This document shows positions 11,643-20,885 of a stretch of DNA of 64,000 bases, one piece after another. How positions within the stretch are numbered: the stretch's first letter is position 1; the number at the start of each line of letters is the position of its first letter. The DNA is taken from positions 610,449,065-610,513,064 of the forward strand of contig NC_081405.1 in assembly GCF_030272615.1 (NCBI RefSeq), read 5' to 3'. The notes beneath the pieces were generated by a model. It saw nothing but the letters and a program-made list of their open reading frames with translations. It did not search any database and was not told the DNA's origin. This stretch comes from Cryptomeria japonica (taxonomy: Eukaryota; Streptophyta; Pinopsida; Cupressales; Cupressaceae). The translations under genes and the position numbers were made by a program.

Positions 11643-12414
11643 GACGTCTCGAATTTATGTCTGGAGGGACTAACTAGTTTTGGAGTTCCTGTGAAACCTA
11701 TTGGGCCATGCTTGGAGGTAATCAATGTGTTCATGCAAGGAGAACCTTTTTTATATTATGAGAATGATGCTTTTGCACTGAAGGATATTTGGAAGGCAAT
11801 ATCCAAAAATTTCTATAGTGTGGAACCAGAGTTGGCGGACTCAAAGTAATTTTTAGCTTTCAGAAGACCAAGAGGTTATGTACAAAATCTCCCAATAGAA
11901 GAGTGATTTCAAGCATTACCTCTCCCCCCCATGACTATTCAGGAAGCACTTCCTCAGACAAAGGACTATTGGCCTCCATGGGATCAAAGAAAAAAATTGA
12001 AGCATAGACTCTTGACAATGTGGTGGTGTCCTTCGTGAAGAACTTTGCACTATAATTGAAAATTCATCATGGAAACTGCAAGATAGTGAAGAGAAATACA
12101 TTCTTGAAAAGTGGGAAGAATGGATCATGGTTTGGGTGGGGCTAGGTTAGGTGGCTCCTCTAGAGGTTGACAAGATAGAAATCATATTAGGATTTGAAAA
12201 AGATCACACTCATGGAACTTCGTGTGCGACTGATCGATTGCGCTATTTGGGTAAGCATTCCAAATAGATACAGTTGCATACCATTTATCTGTCTTGATTA
12301 AAGCCTTTTATCCTGATGGCATTAAATTAAAGTTCTTTCTCTTCTATCTGGTATTGGTGGAGAAGAGGTTGCTTTGCATCGACCTGGGATACATTTAACT
12401 TGTGTTGTATCTGT
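11643..12414 (+). pseudogene. DRM-type DNA methyltransferase fragment, left palindrome arm
   Basis: Plus-strand translation gives, in DRM order: FGVPVKPIGPCLE and GEPFLYYENDAFALKDIW (11663-11800); SVEPELADSK then a TAA at 11847 where family members have Tyr; RGYVQNLPIE, LPLPPMTIQEALPQTKDYW and WDQRKKLK; after a frameshift CGGVLREELC, VWVGLG.VAPLEVDKIEIILGF and KDHTHG; then the segment before motif I and LLSGIGGEEVALHRPGI with VVSVE (SAM-binding motif I). DRM proteins have circularly permuted catalytic motifs, and this order matches. No intron interrupts the roughly 770 bases. UBA domains and motif IV (Pro-Cys catalytic loop) are absent. Stops and frameshifts exclude a working enzyme. Family call is firm; which member (DRM1/2 or DRM3-like) is not decidable. 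Confidence 0.85.
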
Positions 12415-12472
12415 GGAAATATATATACCAGGTCGATGCAATGCAACCTCTTCTCCACCAATACATACTTCT

Positions 12473-13244
12473 ACAGATACAACACAAGTTAAATGTATCC
12501 TAGGTCGATGCAATGCAACCTCTTCTCCACCAATACCAGATAGAAGAGAAAGTACTTTAATTTAATGCCATCGGGATAAAAGGATTTAATCAAGATAGAT
12601 AAATGGTATGCAACTGTATCTATTTGGAATGCATTACCCAAACAGTGCGATCAATCAGTCACACACAAAGTTCCATGAGTGTGATCTTTTTCAAATCCTA
12701 ATATTATTTCTATCTCACCAACCTCTAGAGGATCCACCTGACCTGGCCCTACCCAAACCAAGTTCCATTCTTTGCACTTTTCAAGAATGTATTTCTGTTC
12801 ACTATCTTGCAGTTTCCCTTGTGAATTTTCAATTATAGTGCATAGTTCTTCATGAAGGACACCACCACATCATCTAGAGTCTATGCTTCAATTTTTTTCT
12901 TTGATTCCATGGAGGCCAATAGTCCTTTGTCTGAGGAAGTGCTTCCTGAATAGTCATGGGGGGAGAGGTAATGCTTGAAATCGCCCTTCTATTGGGAGAT
13001 TGTGTACATAACCTCTTGGTCTTCTGAAACCTGAAAATTACTTCGAGTCCTCCAACTCTAGTTCCAAACTACAGAAATGTTTGGATATTGCCTTCCAAAT
13101 ATCCTTCGGTGCAAAAGAATCATTCTCATAATAGAAAAAAGGTGCTCCTTGCATGAACACATTGATTTCCTCCAAGCGTGGCCCAATAGGTTTCACAGGA
13201 ACTCCAAAACCAGTTAGTCCCTCTGGACATAAATTCGAGACGTC
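12473..13244 (-). pseudogene. DRM-type DNA methyltransferase fragment, right palindrome arm
   Basis: This is the inverted duplicate of 11643-12414 and encodes the same protein segment on the minus strand. It shares the inactivating TAA (positions 13038-13040), so the fragment was already broken when it was duplicated. It differs elsewhere: NLPIEGRF here (keeping the family Arg-Phe) against NLPIEE followed by a stop in the left arm, and some residues before the shared stop differ. The arms have thus aged independently since duplication. In a read-through transcript this arm is antisense to the left one. Confidence 0.85.
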
Positions 13245-13715
13245 ACATTACACACTCCAGACATTGCTTGTTTGTATTGCATACTCTCTATGCATTTATC
13301 ACCCTTTAACACTTTCCTCTGCTTTTCTCCAATTGCTCTCTTCTAGGCAGCTGATGAGCTTATTTCCATGTCATTCAAGATAATGTCTGCTTTCTTTCTT
13401 TTACAAAATTTACTTGCACATGAGTCTTCAGCTTGTATGTTCTGCTTCCATACATATATAAATTTTAATTCACGCTCACATGATAATTAAATAAAATAAG
13501 CATTTGTAAAGAAAAGGTTTAGTCATTGGATGTTACATATTATCTGATAGAAAGATCCTAGACAATTCTTGGAGAAAGGAAACATCATTGATAATCCTTT
13601 TTTGCAAATAACACTGAATCAAATAAATAATAAATGTTTTATACAATTTTTAAAAGTAGAACTTGTTCAATGCTTTCATGCATCGATGGCAAAGCCGTTT
13701 GACCCACATCATCTC

Positions 13716-14039
13716 TCACCATCCGAATTCCAACGACAACTAAAGAAACATCCGACAAGGATGTTGTATATCCGACGTCACTTCCATGTTAGACAGTCAT
13801 CGAGGAGAAAACATAGCATCTGTCAGAATTTTGATGGTAATCCACTAAAATTTGTGGTCAGGGTAGAAAATATAGCTGTCATTGGAGGAGTTCATAATGT
13901 CATCGGATGACCGACACAAATGGCATCGTCGAGAAGACCGACGACGATTTTTTGATGGGAAAATTGGTCGGAAGTCCAACGTGGTGTCGTCGGAATTCCA
14001 ACAATTAGCCGTCAGAAATTAGGCCCAAATGTACTAGTT
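13716..14039. repeat. Right subterminal region and terminal inverted repeat of the CACTA element
   Basis: Many copies of CCGAC/GTCGG-type motifs in both orientations (for example near 13727, 13757, 13899, 13938, 13993), denser than at the left end, lead up to the inverted terminus AACTAGTACATTTG read from 14039. Such motif clusters are expected transposase-binding sites. The last three bases after the element (14040-14042) are the TTT duplication. Confidence 0.7.
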
Positions 14040-15437
14040 TTTCCACCGTTGGTTCCTTCTCATAAACTCTGATTTGACCTCTATTCATCTCATCCACCTT
14101 GACATTAGCACTCTCCACAATTCTCTGCAATCTCTTGTTATAACATCTATATACTTTTCTTTCATTAGAATAACCAAGAAATATGCCTTCATCACATCTA
14201 GGATCAAATTTGCCAATTATATCATTTCTCTTGATATAAAATTTACTACCAAAGATTATGAAATACTTAATTTTAGGTGTATTTCCAAACCATAACTCAT
14301 AAGGTGTCTTACCAGTTTCTCCTTTGATATGAACTCTATTGAATGTGTATACTGTCATGCTCAAAATTTCTCTCTAGTAGACATGAGGCAAATTAGCTTC
14401 CACCATCATAGTTCTAGCTGCATCCAAGATAGTTCTATTTTTCCTTTCCACAACTCCATTTTTCTGAGGTGTCTGGGGTGTAGAAAATTATCTCCTTATC
14501 CCATTCTTTTCACAATAGTTGTTAAATTCACCAATGTGAATTCTCCACCATGATTTGATCTTAAGCATTTAATCTTCAAACATGTCTTAGTTTCCACTTT
14601 AGCCTTAAAAAATTTAAACTTTTCAAAAGCCTCAGATTTATCCCTTAGAAAAGTAACCCATATTATTCTAGAATAATCATCAATGATTAGCATGAAATAT
14701 CTATCACCTTGAAAACTTTTAACTCTAGTAGGGCCACACAAATCAGTATGAATAAGATCTAGAACATCATTAGATTTATCTTGTATCCTCCTAAAAGAGG
14801 TTCTGGCCTATTTACCCATTTGACATTCTTTACATACCGGATTATAGGGCTTCACAATCTTAGGTATATCTCTACCTACCTTTGCTGAATGGATCTTTAC
14901 AATGCAATCAAAATTCACATGACACAACCTCTTATGACATAGCCAACTCTCATCAATTTGTGCAATCAAACATGTCTTCTCACTGGAATTCAAATGAAAT
15001 ATATTACCTTTTGTCTGTGTACCAGTTGCAATCTCCAAACCAGATCTGTTAATGATTTTTCATTTTCCATCCTTGAACTATAATTGAAATCCCTTATCCA
15101 CCAATTGTCCTACACTTAAAAGATTATTCTTCAAACCTTCAACAAAATAAACATTATTAGCATTTTTCTTACCATCCAATGATATAGATCCTTTTCCTTT
15201 GATCATACATGCTTTGTCATCTCCAAATCTAACTAGACTACCATCAAATTCTTGCAAAGATAGAAACTTCCCTTTATCTCCATTCATATGATGTGAACAA
15301 CCACTATTAATTACCCATTCATCCTTGTCTTCAATTTTAGCAGCAAGTGCCTTCTCTTCAGGTACATTCTCTGCCAATGCCATAATATTTTCCTTGATAG
15401 CCAAGAACACCCAATTCCTTTCCATTTCAGGAACCAC
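14040..15437 (-). pseudogene. Copia protease and integrase
   Basis: Minus-strand frames 15437-15078, 15038-14808, 14741-14496 and 14364-14040 form one polyprotein interrupted by a few stops and frame changes. The protease reads WVINSGCSHHMNGDK (the usual Asp replaced by Asn). GAG-pre-integrase has LCHKRLCHVNF and CKECQMGK zinc ligands. The integrase core has the DDE segments GDRYFMLIIDDYSRIIWVTF and SNHGGEF, where the family has S-D-N/G-GGEF, so the second Asp is changed to Asn. The last piece (TVYTFNRV, KTPYELWFGNTP, FGSKFYIK) is the C-terminal region before RT. The frame is then cut by the CACTA element. Confidence 0.88.
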
Positions 15438-15539
15438 TAGTAGAGTCTTCTATCAGTTCATCATCAGAAACATTAATACCTTCCTCATCTGTTATGTAGC
15501 ATGATTTGTCTCTATTTTTCCTGTACTTATACGTGTTCT

Positions 15540-16492
15540 AATATCTAGGATTAGGCTTAAAAGATCTTCTAACTCTTTCTTTAAATATTGAATTCCTTTC
15601 AGGACATCTAGATGTAAAATGACCAATCTTATTACATGCAAAACATTTAAAAGGTGCTTTTCCTTCATACTTACTTCCTACCAGTCCTTAGGTACTCTTC
15701 TAAAAAATAGTGCTTCAAGTTTCTCAAACTCATCATCTTCTCTTTTGATATCATCTAATTCATTTGCATATAAAGCTTTCCAATATTGCTTACCAGTTGA
15801 TGATGTAGATGCATGAAAAGCGGGTTCAGACTTCATAGCTCCAGAAGGTCCAAATTCTTCAAGCTCAAAAGAAGATATTTTCCCAACCAAGGTATCTCTA
15901 TTGATAGATGTATTAGCCATTGTTCTCAACTTATTAATAGTAGTAGCCTTCATCTTCTAAGCCAACAGTAGGGCTCTCAGAACTTTAGAAACATTTCATC
16001 TTCACTCAGAGTTCCACCACAACATTGAATTCCCATAACAATCTCATTTACCCTTTCCATGAATGCAGTAATCCTTTCATCTTCTTCCATCTTTAGGTTT
16101 TCATATCTCACTCGATAACCATCGAGTTTAGCAATCTTCACTGTAGGGTCACCTTCATTAAGAGTCTCCAACTTATCCCATATAGCCTTTCCAGATGATT
16201 TGTCAGTTAATCCTATTATTTGCTGATAAGAAAGTGCACACAAGAGGGCTTCTCTTGCTCTACAATCATTCTCAAGCTCCTTATCCAAGTTTTCCAGAGG
16301 AGGATTGCCAGATGCCAGATTATAATGTGTCACACCATTCTGTGAGATCTCCCAAATTGCCTTGCCAAGACATCTTAGATGAGTCTCCATCTGAATCTTC
16401 CATACTATGTATTTTGTTCCATAAAGCCTAGGAATATCTCTCGGAAAGATAGCTCCAGATGAACTAGATGAACTTGAATTGTTAGTCACCAT
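15540..16492 (-). pseudogene. Copia gag with Ser-rich N-terminus and CCHC knuckle
   Basis: Starts with ATG at 16492 and a Ser tract, then FPRDIPRLYGTKYIVWKIQM (gag N-terminus), CRAREALLCALS, GKAIWDKLETLNEGD, YENLKMEEDERI and VNEIVMGI, the UBN2 gag domain. After a break at about 15970 the second piece (15953-15678) has TSINRDTLVGKISSFELEEF, and decayed knuckle coding follows to about 15600. First part is open for 171 codons, so this element is younger than its plus-strand relative at 1863. Confidence 0.88.
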
Positions 16493-16550
16493 AGGATCTT
16501 CCTCAAGAGGTTAATCTTTCTGCAGAGAGGACCAGAGATTTGATACCAAT

Positions 16551-17772
16551 TGTTAGATAGTTCATATAATCAGAAGATAACTAAGAGGGGGGGGGTGAAT
16601 CAGTTGTCATAGATTACTAGAACATTTAGCAATTAAAACTTTAATACCGGAACCCAAAACATTAATACCCAAATGCTTAAACCAAGTACCAGAATAGCAA
16701 TTAAATCAATTAAGCATAAACAATAATCAGAGAATAAATACCATCCACATGACACCAGGATTTGTACATGGAAAACCCGCTAAAGGAAAAAACCATGGTG
16801 GGAAGCCTACCCACAGTCAGATAATACTTCTACAATAAGTATGTGAATTATAATTGAGGGGCCTCCACTTCCAGGAAGGCCAACAACCTAGAGCGCACTA
16901 GTCATGACAAAAGGAGTCTCACTGACTACAATCCAGAAGAATGAATGAACTGCAAAGATAACATCTCTTATGCCTACGTACAATTTCAGTTGAGCTCAAT
17001 ACGGGAGGACTAAATCCTCTTACATAAACCCAATTCGATCTCCACTAATTGAACAAATCCTTTGCCTGAATGATATTACATTATTCACACATTACATATC
17101 CATTTCCCATTCCTTGACCATAACATAATGATCTACAATGAGATCTTACATCATATATATACAAACCCTCGACCATAGAAAATCAGGTCGGCCACCAGAC
17201 AATAAACCAATTACATAATTACAAAACATGTTTGCCTTAGACCAAACAAATAATATTCAACCCATAAGACATCTCGGAAACACATCGAGAGGTCCAATTC
17301 ACACGTTACACTAAGTCGGTCCATAAACTAGATCAATCGAGACCCAATATAGGTCCACACACTAAAGCAATGATCTCCATTTGCCAAGTCTCAAACATGA
17401 TTATCATCAGCATCTTGAATTTATACCAGAAGTTGCACCAACACCACTTATGCATATCATCACAAATATTCATCAAAGCTCTGTCGGTGAAACCCTCGTC
17501 GAGTCGCCAGTACCACAAGCCAAGCTTCCAAGCAAATAGGATAGCATCCGATCTCCAGACCAAAACCAACTGACTGAATATGAACATGAGTATCATGAAT
17601 AAGATAATTCCATAACCAAACCATACTGGATCATGCCAGATCCAAACCAACTAGAAACCATACATCCTACCGAGACCAAAAGGGTGTGGGTAAAGCATCC
17701 AAAACAACTAGTGTTGACATCAATGACAAAAAATCAATGCAACACATAATCAATTCCTCCAAATGGCCAACA
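16551..17772 (-). repeat. 5' LTR of the minus-strand Copia element with primer-binding site
   Basis: On the minus strand the LTR runs from TGTTGGCCATTTGG (17772) to CTATCTAACA (16551), 1222 bp with TG...CA ends and short inverted termini. Directly after it, past two bases, comes TGGTATCAAATC (16548-16537), a near match to the initiator-Met tRNA primer site. No partner 3' LTR exists in the window because the element is truncated at 3648. The interior shares a GGGTAGG..TTCCCACC..GG motif block with the LTR remnant to its right. Confidence 0.85.
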
Positions 17773-18556
17773 TATTAATGATCTTATGGTTCTGGTGATG
17801 TTCTTTGTGTTATGTGACATTTTCGATGGTGTAGCATGTTGCCGTTGATGTTGGTGAGATTTCTGGCGGTGTTGCATGTTCAAGGATTTGATTTAGGTCC
17901 ATGTTATGTTGTCTATGGCATTGTATTGGTTAGTTGGTCGATTTATGTATCGTGGGATGCAATTTTATTATTGGTGTTAAGGGTTTAGTTGACCTTTTAG
18001 TCAAGGTGATGGTTTGTATAAATAGGTGTTATATTCATGTAATTTGGGTATGGTGGTTGTGTCTACATTATAAGAGAGTGGTATATGTGTGAACAAGTGA
18101 ATTCATCTTTCAGCATGAAACGTTGAGCAGAGATTGTAGAAGGGCAGACAAATGTGCTTAATCGAAACTATCATTAGGCATTTGGAGATGTTATACTTTC
18201 AATTCATTTAAACTGGATTGTAGTTCAAATATTATTGTAATGTAGTAAACCTTCCTTGAGGGTTGTAGCCTTATAGGTCATTATAAATTGAGAGGTGAGC
18301 TCTAGTTAGTGTGCTTGAATGCATGTGCATTCCCCATTGTAATATTTACACATACTACTACAGAGTATCATCTTATTGTGGGTAGGTTCCCACCGTGGTT
18401 TTTCCCTTAACCAGGTTTTCCACGTCAAAATCTTGGTGTTATGTGTGTTCATTTATGTTCTTATTGGAGCTGATCAGATCTGAGGATTGTGCTTAAATTG
18501 TTTAGTGAAAACTGATTCCCCACTTCCCAGTTTTCCTTCATTATTGTTGCTGACGT
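17773..18556 (+). repeat. LTR remnant (plus orientation), probably solo and 5'-truncated
   Basis: Contains an LTR-like promoter region (TATAAATAG near 18019), then the block TGGGTAGGTTCCCACCG and CCAGGTTTTCCACGTC seen inverted in the neighbouring LTR, and ends near TTATTGTTGCTGAC (18543-18556), like the LTR end at 1801. No primer site follows; retroposon sequence starts instead. It lies back to back with the minus-strand LTR. Confidence 0.6.
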
Positions 18557-18589
18557 GACTTTAATCGGTTTTTCAACTAGGAGAAGGAG

Positions 18590-19522
18590 TTTCTAAGCTG
18601 CAAAGTGGCTACAATAAGGAGGATCTCCCTAGAATTTGTAAGGATGCAACTCTTCTCATAATGAAGTACTTCACCTTGGATGGCAGAAAAAGAAGGATCC
18701 ATACATAAATTTTTCCCATGCTAAATCATCTTTGATATGGAGTTAGAATGAATTTCCCTTTCTGGATTATGTCTTCTTTGTTTCAGTCTATTTTTAATTC
18801 TATTGAAGAGGGTAAACCCCCTCTCCACCAAAGTCTCATACCGAGACTATATAGCTTCCACTTATCATTATCCTCTATTGTGGTTGGGTCTACTTATGAT
18901 CCCAATTCGATTGTTAACCTTATTATTACACCCTCTAATTCTAGGGAGAAGATTATTCCTCAGTCTGATTCTAAGTTGTGCACTATGAAAAACCCTCCTA
19001 AAATGGCCAAATTTAGGTTCATTGCTGCCACCAAATAGGACCAACATGTGTGTGCCCAATCTAATATGCAAAAAGATATGGTTAACAAGATTGTTTATGA
19101 TGCTGGCTTTGAGTCTCAATCCTCGAAGGATTTGGACTCCTCAGATACCTTTGGATCAAACTAGTCCCCTACTAATATTGGAGGAAACCCTAGCCCTCTC
19201 CCCTAAACCCTCCCTTCCCAAATAACTCCAAGCCCTAGAGGACTAGTTCGGCTCTAGAAAAAATTATGAAGGACCTACATCAAGATGCCTAAAGACAAGA
19301 AGATTTGATAAAATGGCTCTTCATGCAAATGAATGTGGCCATTAAGAAGAACAATCGGCTCAAGGCGATGGCTGAGGTTGAGGCTAGGGCCAACATTTGG
19401 CTTGATGAGTTGGATGAGGATAGTGTATGGAAAACTACCAATGATCTTGTGGGTATTATTGGGTAGTGGGAAATGGTGGGCCAAAAGATTGCTGACATGG
19501 ACTCCAAGATTAAGAATGCAGG
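18590..19522 (+). pseudogene. N-terminal and middle part of the retroposon frame
   Basis: Reads as a decayed relative of the 60 kb frame: MKYFTLDGRKRR (about 18662-18697), a region aligning with PFYLFSSLN...PPMHEGL (18750-18840), an acidic/variable middle, and a coiled-coil stretch with WLFMQMNVAIKK and AEVEARANIWLDEL (19310-19420), ending at MDSKIKNAG where the solo LTR sits. The N-terminal half resembles a domain often labelled putative plant transposon protein (Pfam Transposase_32-like); this name is from memory and tentative. Confidence 0.55.
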
Positions 19523-20309
19523 TGATGCAGGGGCATCCCCAGTTCTTGGCAATCTTTCATCAACCAAAAGCATTTCTTTTCAGTTTGTTTTCTGTTTTAC
19601 AGTTTCAACATTTGTTTCTGCATTTTCTTGCATTTGCTCATTGGATCTTCCAGAGCTAGGTTTTGCTTTTGAACATGATCATCTTCCTTATTTCTAAATT
19701 CTGAAACATTTGGATCAATTTCCAGAAAGGTATCGCTTCCGGATTTTGAGACAGAGTTCTGGCTTAGAACACCGAAACCACCTAGACTTATTTGCTATTA
19801 GTGATTCTTGAGGATCCTTTTTGTAGCTTGCAGAGCTTTAGTTCATTGATTCCAATGTTCCTTGGTGTGTGTTAGACCTTCCCTTTGATTCGCACTTCAT
19901 CCTTTCAGTTTTCCAGAGGAATCTCTTTGGCAGAGGCTGACCTTGTGGTTTTTCATGGTTGATCTTGTTCTTCGGCATTTGTTCCCTCTTGGGCTGACCT
20001 AGATCCCTCTTGACCATATAAATCAATGCAATTTAGCATCATAATTTATTAGAGAGAACATAGAAGACATATCTTAAGATTTAGAGGTCTGGAGTTGACT
20101 GATTTTGTAGTTGAGCATGTATGTAGCAAGCTTGTGAGCCAAAGCTTGTAACCTGAATGTTACCGGTTATTTGTAATCAGTTTTCATGATCTAATTCATT
20201 CAGTTTGGAATCACCTACATCATATCTTCTTGTTTCTGTTACATGTTTACTCTTGTTTCCTGGTCCAGATTGATCTCTTGGAGGTCCCTCCTAACCAGTG
20301 ACTGCACAA
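19523..20309. repeat. Solo LTR inserted in a reading frame, target duplication GCAGG
   Basis: The insert begins TGATGCAG and ends CTGCACAA, near-perfect inverted ends. GCAGG flanks it on both sides (19518-19522 and 20310-20314). Removing the insert and one GCAGG joins the upstream frame (...DSKIKNAG) to the downstream frame (MEEINKTQETLKEKIDE) in phase, which strongly supports the borders. A TATA-like ATATAAAT lies near 20016. At 787 bp without an interior it is a solo LTR left by LTR-LTR recombination. Confidence 0.82.
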
Positions 20310-20600
20310 GCAGGGTGAAATTTATACAAGATGGAAGAGATCAACAAAACACAAGAGACCCTTAAAGAGAAAATTGATGAGGTCAACTGTGCTTTCAAGG
20401 ATGTGGCTAGCAAGCACAATACCTCCCTATAGGCTATCCATGATGAGATGGAAAGGAGAAGGGTGAAAAAAAGAAGATGCATGGATTCCCTGGGCATAGG
20501 CTCTAGCCCCATCGCTTCAATTGTTAAGGCCACCCTTGACTCTGCACTAGTGTCCTCTTGTTCTAGGATTGGATATCTAGTAAAAAATATTTCTTCCTTG
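20310..20600 (+). pseudogene. C-terminal part of the retroposon frame after the solo LTR
   Basis: Reads MEEINKTQETLKEKIDEVNC (from 20331) and DSLGIGSSPIASIVKATLDS then ALVSS. The last part matches the minus-strand frame at 25950-26010 (ESLVKATPDFALVSSGS), tying this element to the insertion downstream of the CAT gene. One stop at 20429. Confidence 0.6.
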
Positions 20601-20885
20601 ATAACATTTTAAGTTTGTGCCAAGATATGCAGGACAAGGGTAGCCCCACATAGTAGACTATGACTTTGTGTCTATGTTGGGTGGTTGTTAATTATTTTGG
20701 TGGTCTCAGTTCTTTTTTGTCTGCTGGTTTTTTAGTATAGTTGTTGGCTCTCTATTCATCCTGTTAGGTTTTTGTTGTGTTTTGGTAGGGGCTCTTTTTG
20801 TTAGTTGTGCATCCCTCATGCAATATTGGTGTCACTTTGTAGTTATGTAATGGTATGGGCCTATCCCACTTTTATTAATCAAAAC

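Larger units (their letters stand above)
11175..13715. repeat. Giant palindrome (about 1.24 kb arms, 58-base loop) of DRM sequence
   Basis: The left arm 11175-12414 is the inverted copy of 12473-13715. Pairing is in register over long distances: positions that pair sum to 24887 at the loop edge (12414 with 12473), at the TAA (11847 with 13040) and at 11531 with 13356, and to 24888 at the far end (11181 with 13707). Few length changes have therefore occurred although base substitutions are visible. The loop 12415-12472 itself contains an extra copy of the GGTCGATGCAATGCAACCTC segment found in the right arm. Each arm holds DRM methyltransferase coding sequence reading toward the loop. A transcript from either side would fold into a long double-stranded RNA. 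Confidence 0.92.
4908..14039. mobile_element. Non-autonomous CACTA (En/Spm-type) DNA transposon carrying gene fragments
   Basis: The left end reads CACTAATACATTTG (4908) and the inverted right end reads AACTAGTACATTTG (from 14039), 12 of 14 positions alike, each followed by a similar GGCC/GCCCTAA...TCTGACGG or TCCGACGG stretch. The flanks are TTT (4905-4907) and TTT (14040-14042), the 3 bp target duplication typical of CACTA elements, and the interrupted Copia frame resumes across it. Both ends carry subterminal copies of a GTCGGAATTC-like motif, the kind of site that En/Spm transposases bind. I find no transposase reading frame, so it would need help in trans. The interior holds DRM methyltransferase fragments, a large palindrome and smaller duplications. 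Confidence 0.88.
3648..17772 (-). mobile_element. Minus-strand Copia element, 3'-truncated and split by a CACTA element
   Basis: Reading on the minus strand, the order is 5' LTR (17772-16551), primer site, gag, protease, integrase, then a 9.1 kb insertion (14039-4908), then RT to 3648. The reading frame resumes across the insertion: the last integrase-linker residues before 14040 continue at 4907, and exactly TTT is duplicated. RNase H and the 3' LTR are missing because the element is cut at about 3648, where a plus-strand relative abuts. Domain order gag-PR-INT-RT defines Ty1/Copia. Confidence 0.85.
18560..20885 (+). mobile_element. Unclassified retroposon with one decayed frame, interrupted by a solo LTR
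   Basis: A decayed plus-strand frame (18590-19522 and 20310-20600) is followed by a non-coding tail ending CCTATCCCACTTTTATTAATC then AAAACA (to 20885). The same tail ends the 5'-truncated insertion at 25754-26315, whose long target duplication shows LINE/SINE-style insertion. The protein resembles the frame at 59960-61546: ATLLIMKYFTLDGRKRR here and VMQYVTLDGRYSR there. No RT is present in this copy. Confidence 0.6.

Noticed and set aside
12322-12565. Two 63-codon open frames as small proteins
   Set aside because: They are the two strands of the palindrome centre with DRM motif I residues, not separate genes.
11643-13244. A functional DRM methyltransferase gene
   Set aside because: Shared stop, frameshifts, absence of UBA domains and of the catalytic Pro-Cys motif, and inverted duplication exclude an active enzyme.
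17333-17650. A 105-codon Trp-rich frame
   Set aside because: Lies wholly inside the 16551-17772 LTR and shows no domain.
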